Assembly: GCA_963788975.1 (NCBI GenBank)
Contig: CAWBIJ010000004.1
Span: 496,001-560,000 of the forward strand
Length of the DNA: 64,000 nt
Origin: VRUE01 sp963788975
Lineage (GTDB): Bacteria; Actinomycetota; Thermoleophilia; Solirubrobacterales; 70-9
Reading direction: 5' to 3'
Positions within the stretch are counted from its first letter, which is position 1. Each line of letters begins with the position of its first letter. The notes beneath the pieces were generated by a model. That model had not been told where the DNA came from. It saw only the letters and a program-made list of their open reading frames with translations, and searched no databases. This document shows, in pieces, positions 54,959 to 62,972 of the stretch. The translations under genes and the position numbers were made by a program.

Positions 54959-56446
54959 GTGGAAGCCACGGACACGACAAGCCCGCCGGACCGAATGCGT
55001 TTCCTGCGCCGGGCCCTGGCGGTGCTCCTGCTCGGAGGCACCGCGGTCGTAATCCTCCACGACTGGTTCGGGCTTGGTGAGGACCTCCAGTTCGCGCTCG
55101 GCGATCCGCTCTACGACGCCGTCGTGCTCGGGTCCGGCCTCGCCTGCCTGGTCCGGGCCTCCGCCTACAAGCGCGAGCAGAGCGCCTGGCTGCTGATCGG
55201 ACTGGCAATCCTCGCCTGGGGCGCCGCCGAGGTCTACTGGACGGTGGCCATCGAAGACAACCCGTCGGCTCCCTACCCGTCCCTCGCCGACGCCGGCTAT
55301 CTCCTCTTCTACCCCCTCGCCTATGCCGGCCTGGCGATGCTGGTTCGTGCCAGGGCCCACGAGATGAACTGGCGGCTGTGGATGGACGGGGCGATCGCGG
55401 CACTCGGAACCGCAGCGCTGGGCGCTGCCTTCGTCTTCGACTTCGTCGCCGACAAGGCAACCGGCACCCCGATCGAAGTCATCACCACCCTCGCCTATCC
55501 GTTGGGTGACATTGCCATGGTCTCGGCGGTCGTCGGCGTGGTCGCCCTGACCGGCTGGAGGCCGGGGCGCACCTGGTCGCTGCTGCTCGCCGGCCTCGCC
55601 GCCCTGGTCATCGCCGACATCGCCTTCACCCTGCAGTCGACCGACGCGACGCTGCCGGGCGGCGAATGGATCGACCCGATCTATTTGGTCGCTGCCGTCT
55701 GCCTCGGCGCCAGCGTCTGGCAGCCGACCGCTGCGGCCGAGATCACGTCCCCTCGCAAGAGCGACGACCGTCGCGAGATCATCGTCCCGGCGCTCTTCGC
55801 CGGAGTGATGATCGGGCTCTTCGGGATGCAGTACTTCAGCGCCACCAGCGGCCTTTCCACGGTGCTCTGGGCATCGACGATGACCGCCGTGATCGTCCGC
55901 TTGGCGATGAGCGACAGGGAGAACAAAGCCCTGCTCGAGCAGGTGCGCACCGACCCGCTGACCGGCCTCGGCAACCGCGGGCGAATGCAGGTCGACCTGG
56001 AAGGCCTCTGCAAAGACGCCAGTGAGGAGCACCCTGCTGCCGTGCTCTTTCTCGACCTCAACGGCTTCAAGCACTTCAACGACACCTTCGGCCACCCGGA
56101 GGGAGACAAGCTGCTCACCCGCCTCGGGCACTCCCTGCGCGATGCCGTCGGCGAGGACGGGACCGCCTACCGCGTCGGGGGCGACGAGTTCTGCGTGCTG
56201 CTCTCCTGCGACGAAGATCGCCTCGACCTCGCCTCCCGCAAGGCGGCGAAGGCGCTCAGCGCGAAGGGACCCGGGTTCGAGGTGGGCGCCTCCTGGGGCG
56301 CGGCGGAAATCCCGCGCGAGGCAAGCGATCCCTCCGAGGTTCTGCGACTTGCCGACGTGCGGATGTACGCGCAGAAGGAGTCGCGGGGCGTCACCCGCGA
56401 CAGCGCGGCGCTCGAGCCGCTCCCCCAAGTCTCCGAGACCGCGTAG
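54959..56446 (+). CDS. Membrane-bound GGDEF diguanylate cyclase
   Basis: The 495-residue protein has about nine hydrophobic segments (residues 15-320) that form a membrane sensor domain of no family I can name. A GGDEF domain follows (RTDPLTGLGNRGRMQVDLEGL ... AVLFLDLNGFKHFNDTFGHPEGDKLL ... YRVGGDEFCVLL). The catalytic GGDEF is intact, so it should make cyclic di-GMP. No RxxD inhibitory site precedes it (GEDGTAYRVGGDEF). GTG at 54959 is the likely start. It diverges from rpmE across 79 bases. Confidence 0.9.
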   Translation: MEATDTTSPPDRMRFLRRALAVLLLGGTAVVILHDWFGLGEDLQFALGDPLYDAVVLGSGLACLVRASAYKREQSAWLLIGLAILAWGAAEVYWTVAIEDNPSAPYPSLADAGYLLFYPLAYAGLAMLVRARAHEMNWRLWMDGAIAALGTAALGAAFVFDFVADKATGTPIEVITTLAYPLGDIAMVSAVVGVVALTGWRPGRTWSLLLAGLAALVIADIAFTLQSTDATLPGGEWIDPIYLVAAVCLGASVWQPTAAAEITSPRKSDDRREIIVPALFAGVMIGLFGMQYFSATSGLSTVLWASTMTAVIVRLAMSDRENKALLEQVRTDPLTGLGNRGRMQVDLEGLCKDASEEHPAAVLFLDLNGFKHFNDTFGHPEGDKLLTRLGHSLRDAVGEDGTAYRVGGDEFCVLLSCDEDRLDLASRKAAKALSAKGPGFEVGASWGAAEIPREASDPSEVLRLADVRMYAQKESRGVTRDSAALEPLPQVSETA

Positions 56447-56447
56447 G

Positions 56448-57101
56448 TCAGCGCGAGGGTGCCTCGGTGCTGAGAGCGCCGATCAGCGTGTCGAGGGTGC
56501 GGCCGACTTCCTCGCGCATCCGCTCCGGGTCCTCGGCGCGAGCGACGAGCATCGCCGCCTCGTCGAGGGCCCCCATCAGGACGTGGGCGAGCGGTCGCAC
56601 CGGTTGCGGCGCGATCGCCCCCGCCTCGATCGCCGCCTCAAGGCTGGCTTCGATCAGGCCGAGGCCGTGCTTGGCGGCGATTTCGCGCCAGCGATCCCAG
56701 TCGAGCACCGAGGGCCCGTCGAGGAGGACGATCCGCTGCGCCTCCGGCTCGGTGCAGGCCTGCAGGAACATGTCCGCTCCCGCGCGCATCGCCTCGAGCG
56801 GGGAACCGGCGTTGGCAGCGAGCGCGCCGGCGGCGATCCGTTCCGCCAGCTCGGACTCGATCTGCTCGTAGACCGCCTCAAAGAGGTCGCGCTTGCCGCC
56901 GAAATGGTGGTAGAGCGCGCCTCTGGTCACCCCCGCCGCCCGCACGATCTCCTCGGTGCCGACGGCCGCGTAGCCCCGCTCGGCAAAGAGGGGACGAGCG
57001 GCGGCGATCAAGGCGCCGCGAGTGGCCTCGGAGCGCTCCGCCTGGGTGCGGCGGCCCTCGACGGGAGCTGCGGACTCTTCTTTTGGGCTATTGACATTCA
57101 T
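56448..57101 (-). CDS. TetR family transcriptional regulator
   Basis: The 217-residue repressor has an N-terminal HTH (RGALIAAARPLFAERGYAAVGTEEIVRAAGVTRGALYHHFGGKRDLFEAVYEQ, about residues 28-80) and a helical ligand domain of the TetR_C type. It diverges from an alpha/beta hydrolase gene across 56 bases, the usual layout for a repressor and its target. The gap holds ATAC-TGCTT-GTAT, a weak palindrome overlapping the regulator start. It converges with the GGDEF gene one base apart. Confidence 0.9.
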   Translation of the reverse strand: MNVNSPKEESAAPVEGRRTQAERSEATRGALIAAARPLFAERGYAAVGTEEIVRAAGVTRGALYHHFGGKRDLFEAVYEQIESELAERIAAGALAANAGSPLEAMRAGADMFLQACTEPEAQRIVLLDGPSVLDWDRWREIAAKHGLGLIEASLEAAIEAGAIAPQPVRPLAHVLMGALDEAAMLVARAEDPERMREEVGRTLDTLIGALSTEAPSR

Positions 57102-57157
57102 ACTGCTTGTATCTATCTTAGCTCGCCTATGCAGCCTAAGCCGACCAGGAGGACGCC

Positions 57158-57997
57158 ATGACCGCCCCCGCCGACCGCCGCGAGATCGACCTTCCAGCCG
57201 GGCGAATCCGCTACCGAGAGGCCGGTGAGGGCAAGCCGGTGGTCTTCGTCCACGGCTACCTGGTCGACGGACGCCTCTGGGACGGGGTCGTCGACCGCCT
57301 CTCAGATCGCTGCCGCTGCCTTGCCCCCGACTGGCCGATAGGGGCGCAGCAGATCGCGATGAAGCCCGACGCCGACCTGACTCCTTATGGGATCGCCGCG
57401 ACGATCGCGAGCTTCCTCGAGGCCCTCGACTTGGAGGACGTGACGATCGTCGGCAACGACTCCGGTGGGGCGATGTCGCAGGTGCTCGCCACCCGCCACC
57501 CGGAGCGCATCGGCCGTCTCGTCCTCACCAACTGCGACACGCACAGCAACTTCCCGCCCGGGCCGTTCAAGCTGATGCCGCCGCTGGTCAAGCTTCCGGG
57601 GGGGATGGCGGTGCTCGCCGCTCCCTTCAGGATCGGCGCGGTGGCGCGAGCAGCCTTCCGGCCCTTTACGAAGGACCCGCTCCCGCCCGAGCTGGTCGCC
57701 TCCTGGATGGAGCCGGGCCTGCATGACGACGGCGTCAAGCGCGACCTGAAAAAGGTGACGATCGGGATGAACAAGCGTTACACCCTTGAGGCGGCTGAGA
57801 AGCTGCGCAGCTCGGACCTGCCGATCCTGCTCACCTGGGCCCCGGGCGACCGGGTCTTCCCGTTGAAGCATGCGGAGAAGCTCGCCGCGGAGACCCCGAA
57901 TGCGCGCATCGTCCAAATCCCCGACTCGCGGACGTTCGTCCCGATCGACCAGCCACAGCGCCTGGCCGACGAGATCGCGGGATTCGTCAACGGCTAG
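57158..57997 (+). CDS. Alpha/beta hydrolase
   Basis: The 279-residue enzyme has VFVHGYLVDGRLWDGVVDRL (oxyanion region), a GNDSGGAMSQ elbow in which aspartate is the likely nucleophile, as in dehalogenase/epoxide-hydrolase relatives, then an acid in LTWAPGDRVFPL. The C-terminal histidine expected near residue 265 is replaced by RTFVPIDQPQRLA, so catalysis may differ. AGGAGG lies five bases before the ATG. It is probably controlled by the divergent TetR protein, and is followed by an intrinsic terminator. Confidence 0.87.
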   Translation: MTAPADRREIDLPAGRIRYREAGEGKPVVFVHGYLVDGRLWDGVVDRLSDRCRCLAPDWPIGAQQIAMKPDADLTPYGIAATIASFLEALDLEDVTIVGNDSGGAMSQVLATRHPERIGRLVLTNCDTHSNFPPGPFKLMPPLVKLPGGMAVLAAPFRIGAVARAAFRPFTKDPLPPELVASWMEPGLHDDGVKRDLKKVTIGMNKRYTLEAAEKLRSSDLPILLTWAPGDRVFPLKHAEKLAAETPNARIVQIPDSRTFVPIDQPQRLADEIAGFVNG

Positions 57998-58020
57998 CGA
58001 TTCGTCCAGTGGCGAGGCAT

Positions 58021-58046
58021 AGAGCGCGCAAATTGCGCGCTCTTTT
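58021..58046 (+). terminator. Intrinsic terminator of the alpha/beta hydrolase gene
   Basis: AGAGCGCGCA (58021-58030) pairs perfectly with TGCGCGCTCT (58034-58043) around an AAT loop. The run TTTT overlaps the end of the stem (58043-58046). It lies 24 bases after the stop at 57997. Confidence 0.85.
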
Positions 58047-58120
58047 CGCTACTTGCACGTTTTTCGTCCGACGGAGGGGCGAGGCTTCCGTGACGCCCCC
58101 CACACACAGGACGGAGAGCC

Positions 58121-58327
58121 ATGCCCGAGGAGATCTTCGACCAGGACCGGCCCCGCAGCACGATGGCGCAACGCCTCGACGAAGCCTTCGCCGGCTGCGA
58201 CGAGTGGACCCTCGCCCCACCCTCGCCGCGCCGCAGCGACCTCCTTGACGTAGCCCCCTGGCTGTCGCAGCAGACCAGCCGGACCGGGCGCTTCAGCGCA
58301 GAAGAGCCCGAATCCCGCGCCGCTTAG
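58121..58327 (+). CDS. Small hypothetical protein
   Basis: The 68-residue ORF (MPEEIFDQDRPRSTMAQRLDEAFAGCDEWTLAPPSPRRSDLLDVAPWLS...) has GGAG five bases before its ATG and codon use like its neighbours. It has no signal peptide or membrane segment and I recognise no family. Being short, it could be a chance frame, but the RBS and lack of a competing gene support it. Confidence 0.5.
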   Translation: MPEEIFDQDRPRSTMAQRLDEAFAGCDEWTLAPPSPRRSDLLDVAPWLSQQTSRTGRFSAEEPESRAA

Positions 58328-58353
58328 CCTGCCCGTCCACTCGTCGGTAAGCC

Positions 58354-58554
58354 TCAGCGCCGTTTCTCCGGCACGCCGTAATGCATGACGATGCTGGACA
58401 AGAGATAGCAACCTACTCCTCCGACCACGGCAAATGCCACAGCGATCAGCGTCGGACTCACCCGCATTGACATCAGCACTCCGCACACCGCTGAAGTGAG
58501 GAGGACAGTCGCCACGAATGCGAGGATCAATGCCCTGTTTCTCGTCATGCCCAC
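58354..58554 (-). CDS. Small two-helix membrane protein
   Basis: The 66-residue ORF has two hydrophobic helices (RALILAFVATVLLTSAVCGVLM and PTLIAVAFAVVGGVGCYLLSSIV), separated by a short basic turn, and ends VPEKRR. The real start may be the second methionine (MTRNRAL). No family is recognised. It follows another small membrane ORF by 4 bases. Confidence 0.55.
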   Translation of the reverse strand: MGMTRNRALILAFVATVLLTSAVCGVLMSMRVSPTLIAVAFAVVGGVGCYLLSSIVMHYGVPEKRR

Positions 58555-58557
58555 AGA

Positions 58558-58764
58558 CTATTCGATTAGCTCAGACAAAACCATTACAAGGACGGCAACG
58601 GCAAAACCCGCGAGGCCGCCAACAACGGTCGCGACCCGCAGCTCCTTGTCATCTGCCCGGGCAAGTGCCGGTTTCGCGTGGGCCAGGAACCCACATACCG
58701 CCATCGCCGCCGCCATCAACCCGAAAGCGCCAGCAACCTGACTCGCGATGGATCCGACGACCAT
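58558..58764 (-). CDS. Small two-helix membrane protein
   Basis: The 68-residue ORF (MVVGSIASQVAGAFGLMAAAMAVCGFLAHAKPALARADDKELRVATVVGGLAGFAVAVLVMVLSELIE) has two hydrophobic helices around a charged loop. Its frame is open upstream to 58869, but those residues are not hydrophobic and lack an RBS. No family is recognised. Probably co-transcribed with the next small ORF. Confidence 0.5.
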   Translation of the reverse strand: MVVGSIASQVAGAFGLMAAAMAVCGFLAHAKPALARADDKELRVATVVGGLAGFAVAVLVMVLSELIE

Positions 58765-58865
58765 CGCCTGACCGTAATCGGGTCCGACGCACCCATGGCG
58801 CGCACACTGTGCCAATAACGCAACGTCTCGTAGGCGGGGCGGGTCACCCTCCGACGGGCGGATAC

Positions 58866-58893
58866 TCAAAGCGCCAGGCTAATTAGCCCGGCG
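58866..58893 (-). terminator. Terminator of the mutase-ETF gene run
   Basis: On the minus strand CGCCGGGCTAA and TTAGCCTGGCG (58893-58872) form an 11-bp stem with one G-U pair, followed by CTTTGAG. It lies 28 bases after the stop of the ETF-quinone oxidoreductase. The T-tract is short. Confidence 0.6.
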
Positions 58894-58920
58894 TTTGCTG
58901 TCCCGCCCCGCCTTCAGCCG

Positions 58921-60618
58921 CTAGGTCTCTTGGTACAGCGGCCCGTCCCCACCCTCGGGCACGGTGAGGCGACCGCCCTTGGCGGTGATCGCGCCGCACT
59001 GGACGCAGTTGGAGGCGGTGACGTGGACGTCGACCTCGGCGACGCCGTTCTCCAGCTGCTCCTCGGGGATCTCGTAGACCTGGGCCGGGCACATCGAGAC
59101 CCAGGTCTGGGCGATCTCGCGCGGGACCTTGGTCTGGATCCGAACGTGGTTGGGGGCGTCGTCGCGGGTCGCGTTGCCGGAGAGGAAGACCGAGTCGAGC
59201 TTGGCGAAGGTCAGCTCGTTGTCGGGCTTGGGGTACATGTCGCCGGCCTTGCCGAGCTCCACCTCGATCTCGGAGTCGTGCTCCTGCGGCCAGTGGCCGC
59301 CGGGAAAGTGCCCTTTAGTCACCGTCATCGCCGAGGCGATCGCGCCGCCGATGAAGAACCCCTTCGAGAAGGGCTGCCGCATGTTGCGCGATTCGTAGAT
59401 GTCTTTCTCGATCAGCGAGTTGTGGACCTTCTCGTCGTAGGCCTCGAAGTTGACCGAGTCCTGCTTGAGCGCGTCGACGATCGTCTCCGCCGCGTACATG
59501 CCGGCGTGCATCGCGTAATGGACGCCCTTCAGGGTCGGGATGTTGACCATGCTGGCCGCGTCGCCTGCGACCACCATGCCGGGCACGGCAAGGCGTTTGG
59601 GCATCGCGAAGTAGCCGCCCGAGGGGATCGTCTTCGCTCCCCAGGCAACCCGTTTGCCGCCCTCGAGCAGGTCCTTGATGAAGGGGTGCGTCTTGATCAG
59701 CTGCAGCGCGTCGTGGCAGCTGAAGGTGGCGTCGGTGTAGTCGAGCCCGACGACCAGCCCGATGCAGATCTTGTCCTCCCCCATCGGGTAGATGAACGTG
59801 CCGCCGAACTCGTTGTATTTCGGCGACTTGCGCAGCGGCCAGCCCATCGTGTGGATCACGCGGTCGAGCGGCTTGGCGACCTCCCAGACCTCCTTGACGC
59901 CGAGCTCCCAGCGCATCGGGTCGGCGCCGTGCATGTCGAAGTAGTCGTAGGCGGCGTAAGTGAGATGGCCGATCGTTCCCTCGGCCAGGACGGTCGCCTT
60001 GGCGACGACGTCGGAGCCGGGCTCGAAGTTCCCCAGCTCCTCGCCCTCCTTGCCGCGGCCGCGATCGCCCGAGCGCACGCCCTTGACGATGCGATCCTCG
60101 ACCAGCAGCTTGGTCGCCGCGGTCTCGGAGAGCAGGTAGACGCCGGCTTCCTCGGCTTTCTCGGCCAGGAAACGGCCCAGCTTGGAGACCGAGGTGACGT
60201 AGTTGCCGTGGTTGCGGAAGTTCGGCGGCGGCGGCTTCATCGGGATCGCCCGCTTCGACGTCAGGAGGTAGACCGCGTCCTTGGTGACCTCTTGGTAGAC
60301 CGGCCACTCCGACTTGTCGAGGTCGGGGAAGAGCTCTTCCATCGCCGAGGGCTTCATGTTCGCCCCGGAGAGCAGGTGCGCACCAGCGACCTTGCCCTTC
60401 TCGATCACCGCGACCGGGACTTCGCCGAGCTTCTCGGTCAGCTCCGGCTCGTTCTCGAGCAGCTGCATCAGCTTGTTCGCGCAGGCGAGCCCGGCGGGCC
60501 CACCGCCGACGATCGCGACGCCGACCTCGATGCGCTCGTCCTCGGGATCGGTCGGCGGGCCGATCACCTCGGCTGCGTCGAACGGCGGCGGGAACTCGCT
60601 GGGCGCAACTGCTGGCAT
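58921..60618 (-). CDS. Electron transfer flavoprotein-ubiquinone oxidoreductase
   Basis: The 565-residue membrane-associated flavoprotein passes electrons from ETF to the quinone pool. The FAD motif is VGVAIVGGGPAGLACANKL, and GAHLLSGANMKPSAMEELFPD, VTSVSKLGRFLAEKAEEAGVYL and GDAASMVNIPTLKGVHYAMHAGMYAAE are family blocks. The C-terminal ferredoxin-like part has CPAQVYEIPE and NCVQCGAITAKGG: the usual C-x2-C-x2-C lacks its last cysteine, so one ligand of the [4Fe-4S] cluster is missing or comes from elsewhere. AAAGGAG is five bases before ATG 60618. It is encoded with etfA and etfB. Confidence 0.92.
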   Translation of the reverse strand: MPAVAPSEFPPPFDAAEVIGPPTDPEDERIEVGVAIVGGGPAGLACANKLMQLLENEPELTEKLGEVPVAVIEKGKVAGAHLLSGANMKPSAMEELFPDLDKSEWPVYQEVTKDAVYLLTSKRAIPMKPPPPNFRNHGNYVTSVSKLGRFLAEKAEEAGVYLLSETAATKLLVEDRIVKGVRSGDRGRGKEGEELGNFEPGSDVVAKATVLAEGTIGHLTYAAYDYFDMHGADPMRWELGVKEVWEVAKPLDRVIHTMGWPLRKSPKYNEFGGTFIYPMGEDKICIGLVVGLDYTDATFSCHDALQLIKTHPFIKDLLEGGKRVAWGAKTIPSGGYFAMPKRLAVPGMVVAGDAASMVNIPTLKGVHYAMHAGMYAAETIVDALKQDSVNFEAYDEKVHNSLIEKDIYESRNMRQPFSKGFFIGGAIASAMTVTKGHFPGGHWPQEHDSEIEVELGKAGDMYPKPDNELTFAKLDSVFLSGNATRDDAPNHVRIQTKVPREIAQTWVSMCPAQVYEIPEEQLENGVAEVDVHVTASNCVQCGAITAKGGRLTVPEGGDGPLYQET

Positions 60619-60650
60619 CTGGACTCCTTTGCGACGGCCGAGCCTCTGGC

Positions 60651-61625
60651 TCAGCCGCCCTTCTTCGCCTTGATCGCCTCGGTCAGCTTGGGGACGATCT
60701 TGTGCAGATCGCCGACCACGCCGAGATCCGAGAACTCGAAGATCGGCGCGTTCTGGTCCTTGTTGATCGCGAGGATGTTCTCCGAGCTCTGCATCCCGAC
60801 CTTGTGCTGGATCGCGCCGGAGATGCCGGCGGCCAGGTAGAGCTTCGGCGCGACCGTCTTGCCGGTCTGGCCGATCTGGGCCGCGTAGGGGTACCAGCCG
60901 GCGTCGACCACGGCGCGGGTGGCGGCAACCGCCCCGCCCATCGCCTCGGCCAGTTCCTCGCACTGCTTGAAGCCCTCGGCTGCGCCGAGGCCGCGGCCGC
61001 CGCCGACGAGGATCTCTGCGTCCTCGATGTTGACGTCGGCGCCGCGCTGCTCGCCGCGCTGGACCAGCTTCGCCTTGGACGACCAGGGCGAGAGCTCGAC
61101 CTCGACGTCGACGACCTCGGCCGTGCCGCCGCTCTCGTTGGCGTCGAAGGCGTTGAGGCGGCCGATGATGATTCCCGGCTCGCTGACGTAGCCGACGTCG
61201 GCGATCTCGGAGTCCTGCAGGATCGGGCGCTCGACGACGAGCTTGCCGTCCTGGACCTTGACCTCGGTCACCTCCATCGTCACGCCGGCGTTGAGGCGTG
61301 CGGTCAGGCCGGCGCCGATCTCGAAGCCGAGCAGGCCGCCGCCGAAGAGGGCGTAGGAGAAGCCCTCGTCCTGGATCACCTTGGCCATCGCGTCGACGAT
61401 CGGCTGGGCCAGGCCCTCGGGCACGTCCTTGGCGCGGTAGACCTTCGCCGCGCCCCAGTTGCCGAGCGAGGCGCAGGCGTCGTCGGCGATGTCGCCGACG
61501 ACCAGCGCGGCAGCCTCGCCGCCGATCTGGCCGGCCAGCTTGGCCGCCTCGGAGATCGCCCCGAGCGAGTTCTTGTTGAAGTTGCCCTCGTCGTCGTGGA
61601 GGGCGTAAACCAGGATGCCTGCCAT
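60651..61625 (-). CDS. etfA: Electron transfer flavoprotein alpha subunit
   Basis: The 324-residue subunit binds FAD. It has MAGILVYALHDDEGNFNKNSLGAISEAAKLA at the start and the C-terminal FAD-binding region: EDAEILVGGGRGLGAAEGF, GGAVAATRAVVDAGWYPYAAQIGQTGKTVAPKLYLAAGISGAIQHKVGMQSSENILAINKDQNAPIFEFSDLGVVGDL. It abuts etfB with no gap. Confidence 0.96.
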   Translation of the reverse strand: MAGILVYALHDDEGNFNKNSLGAISEAAKLAGQIGGEAAALVVGDIADDACASLGNWGAAKVYRAKDVPEGLAQPIVDAMAKVIQDEGFSYALFGGGLLGFEIGAGLTARLNAGVTMEVTEVKVQDGKLVVERPILQDSEIADVGYVSEPGIIIGRLNAFDANESGGTAEVVDVEVELSPWSSKAKLVQRGEQRGADVNIEDAEILVGGGRGLGAAEGFKQCEELAEAMGGAVAATRAVVDAGWYPYAAQIGQTGKTVAPKLYLAAGISGAIQHKVGMQSSENILAINKDQNAPIFEFSDLGVVGDLHKIVPKLTEAIKAKKGG

Positions 61626-62417
61626 CTAGATCAGCTTCCTCTCGTCGAGCCAGGCGACGATCTTTTCGACCGTCTCGTTGGTGTCCTCGTCCTCGATGAT
61701 CTCCCCGGCCTCCTTGGCGGGCGGCGGGTTGAGCGCGAGGACCGCGGTCTTGGAGCCGGCCTCGCCGACCATGCCGCCGTCGATGCCGACGTCGCCGGTC
61801 GCCTTGGCGTCGAGGGGCTTCTTCTTCGCCCCCATGATCGCCTTCAGGCTCGGGTAGCGCGGCTCGTTGATCGCGTCGCCGACGCTGATCACAGCGGGCA
61901 GCTCGACCTCGACCGTGTCGTAGCCGTACTCGGCCTGGCGCTCGCAGCGCAGCTTGCCGTCGGTGACGTCGATCTTGATCACCTGGGTCAGCGAGGGCAT
62001 CTTCAGGTGGTCGGCGACGACGGCGCCGATCGTGTAGCACTCGCCGTCATCGGACTGCTGGCCCAGCAGGACCAGGTCGGGGCTCTCGGACTCGAGCACC
62101 TTGGCCAGCGAGTAGCCGGTGGCGCAGACGTCGGAGCCGGCAAGCGCGTCGTCGGAGAGGTGCACCGAGCGGTCGGCGCCGAGCGCGACCGCCTTGTGCA
62201 GGGCGCGGACGGCGGAGTCGGGGCCCATCGTCACCGCGACGACCTCCTCGACCGGGATCGCGCCGCCCTCCTTGATCTGCATGGCGGCCTCGATGGCGTG
62301 GGTGTCGAAGGGGTTCAGGTTCTTCTCGCCGCTGCGGTCCAGACGCATCGTGTTGGGGTCGATGCGCTTCTGGACGGCGGCGTCCGGAACCTCCTTGACC
62401 AGGACGCAGATCTTCAA
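61626..62417 (-). CDS. etfB: Electron transfer flavoprotein beta subunit
   Basis: The roughly 263-residue subunit (LKICVLVKEVPDAAVQKRIDPNTMRLDRSGEKNLNPFDTHAIEAAMQIKE) forms the ETF dimer and accepts electrons from acyl-CoA dehydrogenases. TIGAVVADHLKMPSLTQVIKIDV and LPAVISVGDAINEPRYPSLKAIMGAKKKP are typical. TTG at 62417 is chosen because AGGAGG ends 7 bases upstream; an ATG at 62444 lies before that RBS. A TetR-type palindrome is upstream at 62449. Confidence 0.93.
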   Translation of the reverse strand: MKICVLVKEVPDAAVQKRIDPNTMRLDRSGEKNLNPFDTHAIEAAMQIKEGGAIPVEEVVAVTMGPDSAVRALHKAVALGADRSVHLSDDALAGSDVCATGYSLAKVLESESPDLVLLGQQSDDGECYTIGAVVADHLKMPSLTQVIKIDVTDGKLRCERQAEYGYDTVEVELPAVISVGDAINEPRYPSLKAIMGAKKKPLDAKATGDVGIDGGMVGEAGSKTAVLALNPPPAKEAGEIIEDEDTNETVEKIVAWLDERKLI

Positions 62418-62424
62418 GTTCAAG

Positions 62425-62430
62425 CCTCCT
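62425..62430 (-). promoter_or_regulatory. RBS that fixes the etfB TTG start
   Basis: The minus strand reads AAGGAGG ending at 62425, 7 bases before TTG 62417 and only 1 base before TTG 62423. Confidence 0.75.
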
Positions 62431-62448
62431 TGGCTGGTTCTCAAGTGG

Positions 62449-62464
62449 TTGACTGACCAGTCAA
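62449..62464. promoter_or_regulatory. TetR-type operator upstream of etfB
   Basis: TTGACTG and CAGTCAA flank AC in a 16-base palindrome, the form bound by TetR repressors of fatty-acid and acyl-CoA catabolism in actinobacteria. On the minus strand a TATAGAT (-10-like) lies just upstream (about 62478-62472), so the palindrome would cover the transcription start. No regulator gene is adjacent. Confidence 0.6.
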
Positions 62465-62469
62465 TCAGT

Positions 62470-62958
62470 CTATCTATACAGGGCGCGGCGGGAGGTTAGC
62501 GGGCGCAGCAGCAAGCCGTTGTCGCGACCCTGAGGCGCTAGACGCTCGTGGCGCTCGGCGGCGCCGTCGCGGATGAACTCGACGATGTCGTCGGTTCCGG
62601 CTCCGGGGGTGAAGACCGCGGCGACGCCGAGCTTCTTCAGCTCGGGGATGTCCTCGGCCGGGATCGTGCCCCCGACCGTGACCAGGACGTCGTCGACGCC
62701 CTGCTCGGCGAGCAGCTCGACCACCCGCGGCACCAGCGTCATGTGGGCGCCGGAGAGGATCGAGAGGCCGACCGCGTCGGCGTCCTCCTGGATCACCGTC
62801 TCGGCGATCTGCTCCGGCGTCTGGTGCAGGCCGGTGTAGATCACCTCCATGCCGGCGTCGCGCAGGGCGCGGGCGATGATCTTGGCGCCGCGGTCGTGGC
62901 CGTCCAGGCCGGGCTTGGCGACGACGACGCGGATCTTGCGGGCGGTGGCGGCCTCCAT
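62470..62958 (-). CDS. Methylmalonyl-CoA mutase, cobalamin-binding subunit
   Basis: The 162-residue protein begins MEAATARKIRVVVAKPGLDGHDRGAKIIARALRDAGMEVIYTGLHQTPEQIAETVIQEDAD, where DGHDRG is the DxHxxG motif whose histidine replaces the B12 lower ligand. SILSGAHMTLVP and VTVGGTIPAEDIPELKKLGVAAVFTPGAG complete the fold. It is the separate B12 subunit of the split-type mutase, 14 bases after the large subunit. The last 20 residues are not conserved. Confidence 0.93.
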   Translation of the reverse strand: MEAATARKIRVVVAKPGLDGHDRGAKIIARALRDAGMEVIYTGLHQTPEQIAETVIQEDADAVGLSILSGAHMTLVPRVVELLAEQGVDDVLVTVGGTIPAEDIPELKKLGVAAVFTPGAGTDDIVEFIRDGAAERHERLAPQGRDNGLLLRPLTSRRALYR

Positions 62959-62972
62959 CGAGCGCGGGCAGC

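Noticed and set aside
62418..62444. ATG at 62444 as the etfB start
   Set aside because: It lies upstream of the strong AGGAGG, which is correctly spaced only for TTG 62417.
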